Below are positions 60,270 to 64,000 of a stretch of 64,000 nt of DNA, piece after piece. Each line of letters begins with the position of its first letter. Position 1 is the first letter of the stretch. This stretch comes from Isoetes taiwanensis (Eukaryota > Streptophyta > Lycopodiopsida > Isoetales > Isoetaceae): NCBI GenBank assembly GCA_021234155.1, contig JAJEKV010000052.1, forward strand, positions 6,931,358-6,995,357. Direction: 5' to 3'. The notes below the pieces were generated by a model. The model was not told the origin of the DNA. It saw only the letters and a program-made list of their open reading frames with translations, and did no database searches. The translations under genes and the position numbers were made by a program.

Positions 60270-60400
60270 ATCGAGTAACTGCGTACCTCCTATGTGGTGT
60301 AAGAGAATTATCTTCTCCTCATGTTGGTCTGATAGATTTCCTTCACTTATGGTTACAAATGGGCTGCAAGGACATCTCATATTTTGATATGTCACAATGG
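60270..60400 (+). CDS. Orphan exon, unidentified
   Basis: A 131-nt block bounded by a good acceptor (ctaccttttggcag) and donor (GTAGTC) encodes 43 residues including R-V-T-A-Y-L-L-C-G-V-R-E-L and W-L-Q-M-G-C-K-D-I-S-Y-F. It ends in phase 0, compatible with an acceptor (tactatgcag) inside the 62.7-kb ORF, so it may be an upstream exon of that gene. No family recognised. Confidence 0.35.
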
Positions 60401-62692
60401 GTAGTCTTCGTTTTGCAGCCCCCCTCTGAGGTGGCATTACCTTAGCCCTTGATTTCTAGATTGTGTGGTCTGGGTCTGTGCCACATCAGGTAGGGGGGCT
60501 GTAAAACGAAGGTGTCCCGTCACAATATCAGAACATATTCTACTTGTCGGCGATTCATATATGGTTCTCCATGCCTGATCTCTTGACTTATATTCTAAGA
60601 TATCATTATTGCCTCAATCCGCTAGTAGAGCTTGACTTAGTACTGCAACATTCTTAACCCTCATCTCAACAAAATGTGATCGAATACAATTGTTGCAAAT
60701 AATGATCTGTCATGATTACTGCCATCTCTGGTCATGACATAAACATGTGCTTATCAACATAAGCTTGTGTGTACGATGATGTAGCTCCTAACGTAATAAG
60801 AGTTATTTTAATGCTAAAATTTGCATATCAGTTGACATCGTCTGTTGCTCAATGCTAATTTGAAGATAATGCATCTGGTAGCTTTATATTGTGCTTAAGG
60901 CTCAAAACCTTCTGTTGTGCCTCTTGGTTTTTTTCTTTTGTCAAAAATTAGACTAAATAACACATTAGAAGCATCGTGTATTGTGTTAAAGCCCGGCAAT
61001 ACTAAGAAAGCATAAAAATATATATGGCCGCATACAAAATTATAATTAGACTCAATGTTGCATCGTAATGGTCCCAGACCTAAAATCCTGTAACTATGAC
61101 TCCTAATATGTGAGAAAAGAAGAGGAAAGCATGCTTTGGGTGTGCTGAAAACAAAAGATATCTCGAAAAGAGAAATTTTCTCTACAAAGAAAATGGCGAC
61201 ACCACCATCAAGATAAAACCACATAAAAAACAAAACATATAAACAAGGAAGATAGATAGATAGATAGGTAGATATATAGATAGATAGATAGATAGATACG
61301 ATGTTTAATGTCCAGGACCAAAAGCAAGAAGAAAAGGCTAGTTTTGTCGAGTTAAAACAAACATTTCAATACGACTAGCAAGCATGGCACTTTCAAAGAA
61401 TTGAATTTACCCTCAAATTTGGCCAAATGCAGAGGTATTCTGACCTAGGTCAGAGTCGGCTCGACTCGACTCAAGGTAGCTTGGGCAAAAATACCAAGCA
61501 AAAAATTCTTCCCCTTTAGTTTGATTTTAGGGCGTAGGCATCGAAAATGTCGAAACAATGTGTTTTTGAAGAAACAATGTATTATAGTGCCGGAACTCTC
61601 TGTTCCGACCATAGCAAGGCTAGATCGTGCCTCTTGACAAGAGGTAACTATTTTTTGCCTTGATTTTATGATGTAATTTGTGTTGGCGTTCCACGATTTT
61701 TTGCATTGTAGAATCTTGCTGCCATCTATGCGTTCCAAGGTTGCCATACAACAATTAAGATATTGAGATGGACGATTGACGCTTTCTACTAGGTAAAAAA
61801 GCCATTTTGAATTGGTCTTTATTGAGAAATCCATGTCATTATTTTTAATGGCTCTTGTCTAATTAGTAAATATGCAAGAAATTCTCCAATAGAATGGTGT
61901 AATGAAGTCCTTTTGTAAGAGGCAGAAAATGAACGCATGCATCTAATGACCTGCCTCGAATTATGGAAGCCAAAATAGTACGAGAGGCTGGGAGTTTTAG
62001 ATAAGTTGTGGGTTAGTTAGAAGAAGAAGCAATCTATTCGTAATATGCCAAATGAATTTGCAAGCAAAATGTTGTCGCAGACCATTTATACAAACTTAGA
62101 TCAAAATTGCTCTATTTCTTTGTATAAGCAGGGAATTGTATCCCGCCATAACAAATGTAAAACACAAATTAATTGCAAGATAGTAAAGTATGTTACCTTG
62201 TGTGTTTATTACGCAAGGGATGAGACGAAATGTTGATGATACAATATAGACCTCCGATTTTGTGCTTGTAAACTTAGCATTTTCAAGCTTATGTATTGAA
62301 GCTTTTGTTAAAATAGTGATATGCGTAGCACTGTTTAACAATAGTGTGAGGAAGAAAAATGGTCTGATGCTATAAGTTCTCAATGTTTTTTTAATTTATC
62401 AGGTACTGTTTTAGGTTTTTGACAAACTTTTATATGCCTGCAGAATTTGGTCATACATTATCTGCAAGAAAAAGGAAACTTGGAATTTGGCAAAATTGGT
62501 TGGTAGGTCGGCAAAAAATCCCCACCTAGGTTGGCCTTCTCCCACCTAGGTTTGGCAGGTCGGCTAGATCGGTGGGTCGGCCAGCAACAAATATAAAAGT
62601 CGTTGAGGCATGGAATGACATGAAAGTTATGATTCAAGAGAGTCAGTTCTCAAAATTTATCTAAGGACATAGCTATGTACTGACTAGGGACA
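60401..62692. other. No gene recognised
   Basis: Short frames only on both strands (for example 60895-61233, 61445-61834 and 62096-62383 minus). Contains the GATA microsatellite and a short repeat of cccacctaggtt with ggtcggc at 62,510-62,585. Confidence 0.4.
61253..61299. repeat. (GATA)n microsatellite
   Basis: About eleven GATA units with interruptions (aggtagatatata) between 61,253 and 61,299. Confidence 0.9.
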
Positions 62693-63987
62693 ATGAAGTT
62701 CAATTTGCGGTGTATATATCCTAGTGTAGTTGATGATACTATGCAGCAGTGTAGTCCAGTTGGACTTGTCTATGGCAATAAATCTCAGGCTCCATTTCAA
62801 AGCAACCATGTTGAGGATCAGCAAGCAGTTATGCATGTAAACCTACAGAGCCAACACCAAACACCTCTAGCCCCTCTTAAGCTTGAAGTATTGGGGCTTC
62901 CTGAACGTATTGTTGATGGCATGTTAGTGGGGCCTCATTTATCCCCAAATAAGATCCCATCTCCAAAAATTGGAAAACCTTATAGTCCTCGAGTATTTCT
63001 TGATGATGAAAAACGAAGCTACAACTCACATATCCCCATGTGTGAGTGGAAAAGCTTTGAATCCAAGTCTTCTTTGAATGCTAGCCAAATTCTTGCCAAT
63101 AAAAGTTGTTCACATTTTTCTGATAAAATAAGACAGCTGGATGAAATCCTTAGTGGCATCAACTTAAGATTATCCTCTCAAATAACTACCCCAAGGCAAC
63201 GGTTTGCAGGAAACAAGGGTATGTTTAGAAAGAAGGCAGTGGAAACTGAGTTCCCCTTTTTAAAGGATAGTGTTTTTGACAATTCAAGATCAAGTTCTAT
63301 AAAGTCTACTCCAAGGAATTTTGAGGATGTCATGGTTGTGAAAAAATCAGTGTCAGGTTCAGAACTTCGAGCACAATTGAACAAGCTAGAAGATACCTTT
63401 GCGAGGCAAGAGGGAAAGGAAACACTACACAAGCACAAAAGTGAAACACCCAGACAATGTTTAGAGGAAAAAAGTTTGGCACCGGCTAAAACAAGAAAAA
63501 ATAGCATGCTTGAGGCTTCAATGAAGGAAACTCCAAGGAACTTGAAAGATGACACTATTGTTGGAAAGCCTTCAGAAATTCAGGAATATTTAGACCAACT
63601 AAAACAAGAAGTTAGCAACATTTTGACAAGGAAAGACTGCATAAAGGAGATACCCAAAGAACCAGTCACAGAGAGACATTCCACTCCTCCAGTGCCAATT
63701 GATACCTTGAGTGAGCTGCTAAAACGGCTTAATAATTTGGAGGATTTGGCAAGAGGAAGATCATATGATAAAAATGTGAAATTTGTGGTACTTTAAAATC
63801 CATGTTCCCATTGGCTGCCTTCTTGCTATATGGCATCAGTTTAAAGGCTTTGATCTCATATCTCATATTGTGAACAGAATCGGACAGTCCTGCGGAAGGG
63901 TAATTCAAAAAATGCACCTGATAAGATACCGACAGTGTATAAGCAGCTTAAAAGCATCTTCTCACGAATAGAAAGTTATTTAGGCAG
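62693..63987 (+). CDS. Coiled-coil protein with repeated TPR[N/Q] modules, partial
   Basis: Exon 62693-63775 is open for 361 codons. It is joined across a 102-bp intron (GTGAAA..GAACAG) to exon 63878-63987 in the same phase, and a GTTGG donor then leads out of the window. The unspliced frame would end at 63796. The protein is hydrophilic. It has repeated T-P-R-[NQ] motifs (at least four) and five short Leu/Ile-patterned helices: K-I-R-Q-L-D-E-I-L, L-R-A-Q-L-N-K-L-E-D, I-Q-E-Y-L-D-Q-L-K, L-L-K-R-L-N-N-L-E-D, and V-Y-K-Q-L-K-S-I-F. ATG 62693 is the first Met in this frame, but a splice acceptor at about 62,742 or earlier may be the real exon start. I do not recognise the family; a cytoskeletal or scaffold role would be guesswork. 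Confidence 0.65.
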
Positions 63988-64000
63988 GTTGGTATGGATG

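Noticed and set aside
1-64000. CRISPR array, phage, operon or toxin-antitoxin system
   Set aside because: Spliced genes, LTR elements and LINEs show nuclear plant DNA; no regularly spaced repeats or bacterial gene organisation were seen.

Overview
This window is eukaryotic nuclear DNA from a land plant. It contains spliced genes with canonical GT..AG introns, a plant-type monofunctional homoserine dehydrogenase gene, an NADH-glutamate synthase pseudogene fragment, Ty1/copia and LINE retrotransposons, MITE-like elements, and long AT-rich stretches without genes. Low gene density and abundant decayed transposons suggest a large repeat-rich genome, possibly a gymnosperm; the lineage is inference.

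Left part (1-10.2 kb) is transposon debris: a 474-bp foldback hairpin, a 634-bp direct repeat running into a gag/protease-like fragment, an opposite-strand copia pol fragment, and a palindrome-rich element with inverted modules and a minisatellite core. Next (10.2-15.7 kb, minus) is the best gene, a complete 12-exon homoserine dehydrogenase of 379 codons in which every splice junction is in phase; it makes homoserine for Thr/Met/Ile synthesis. Next (16.8-21.6 kb, minus) is a full-length copia element with AATTA target duplications, 291-bp LTRs differing at about five sites, a primer-binding site resembling the anticodon region of initiator-Met tRNA, and a 200-bp MITE nested in one LTR. Its integrase and RT carry internal deletions and frameshifts.

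The middle (24-43 kb) has tandem repeats, a decayed LINE (26.1-29.3 kb), a 56-codon membrane-type small ORF (32.3-32.4 kb), a degenerate LTR-like pair (33.0-34.7 kb), a 69-aa basic protein gene (40.9-41.1 kb), and a 5'-truncated LINE with an intact frame and microsatellite tail (42.0-43.2 kb).

The right part (44-64 kb) holds a chain of small minus-strand exons that are mutually phase-compatible (44.8-54.6 kb; an unidentified gene), a two-exon NADH-GOGAT fragment with one in-frame stop (55.7-56.1 kb), an NTF2-like gene (56.9-57.4 kb) whose upstream side carries duplicated G-box blocks, a plus-strand orphan exon (60.3-60.4 kb), and a plus-strand gene with repeated coiled-coil/TPR(N/Q) modules that runs off the window (62.7-64.0 kb). 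No bacterial operon, CRISPR array, rRNA or intact tRNA gene is visible.
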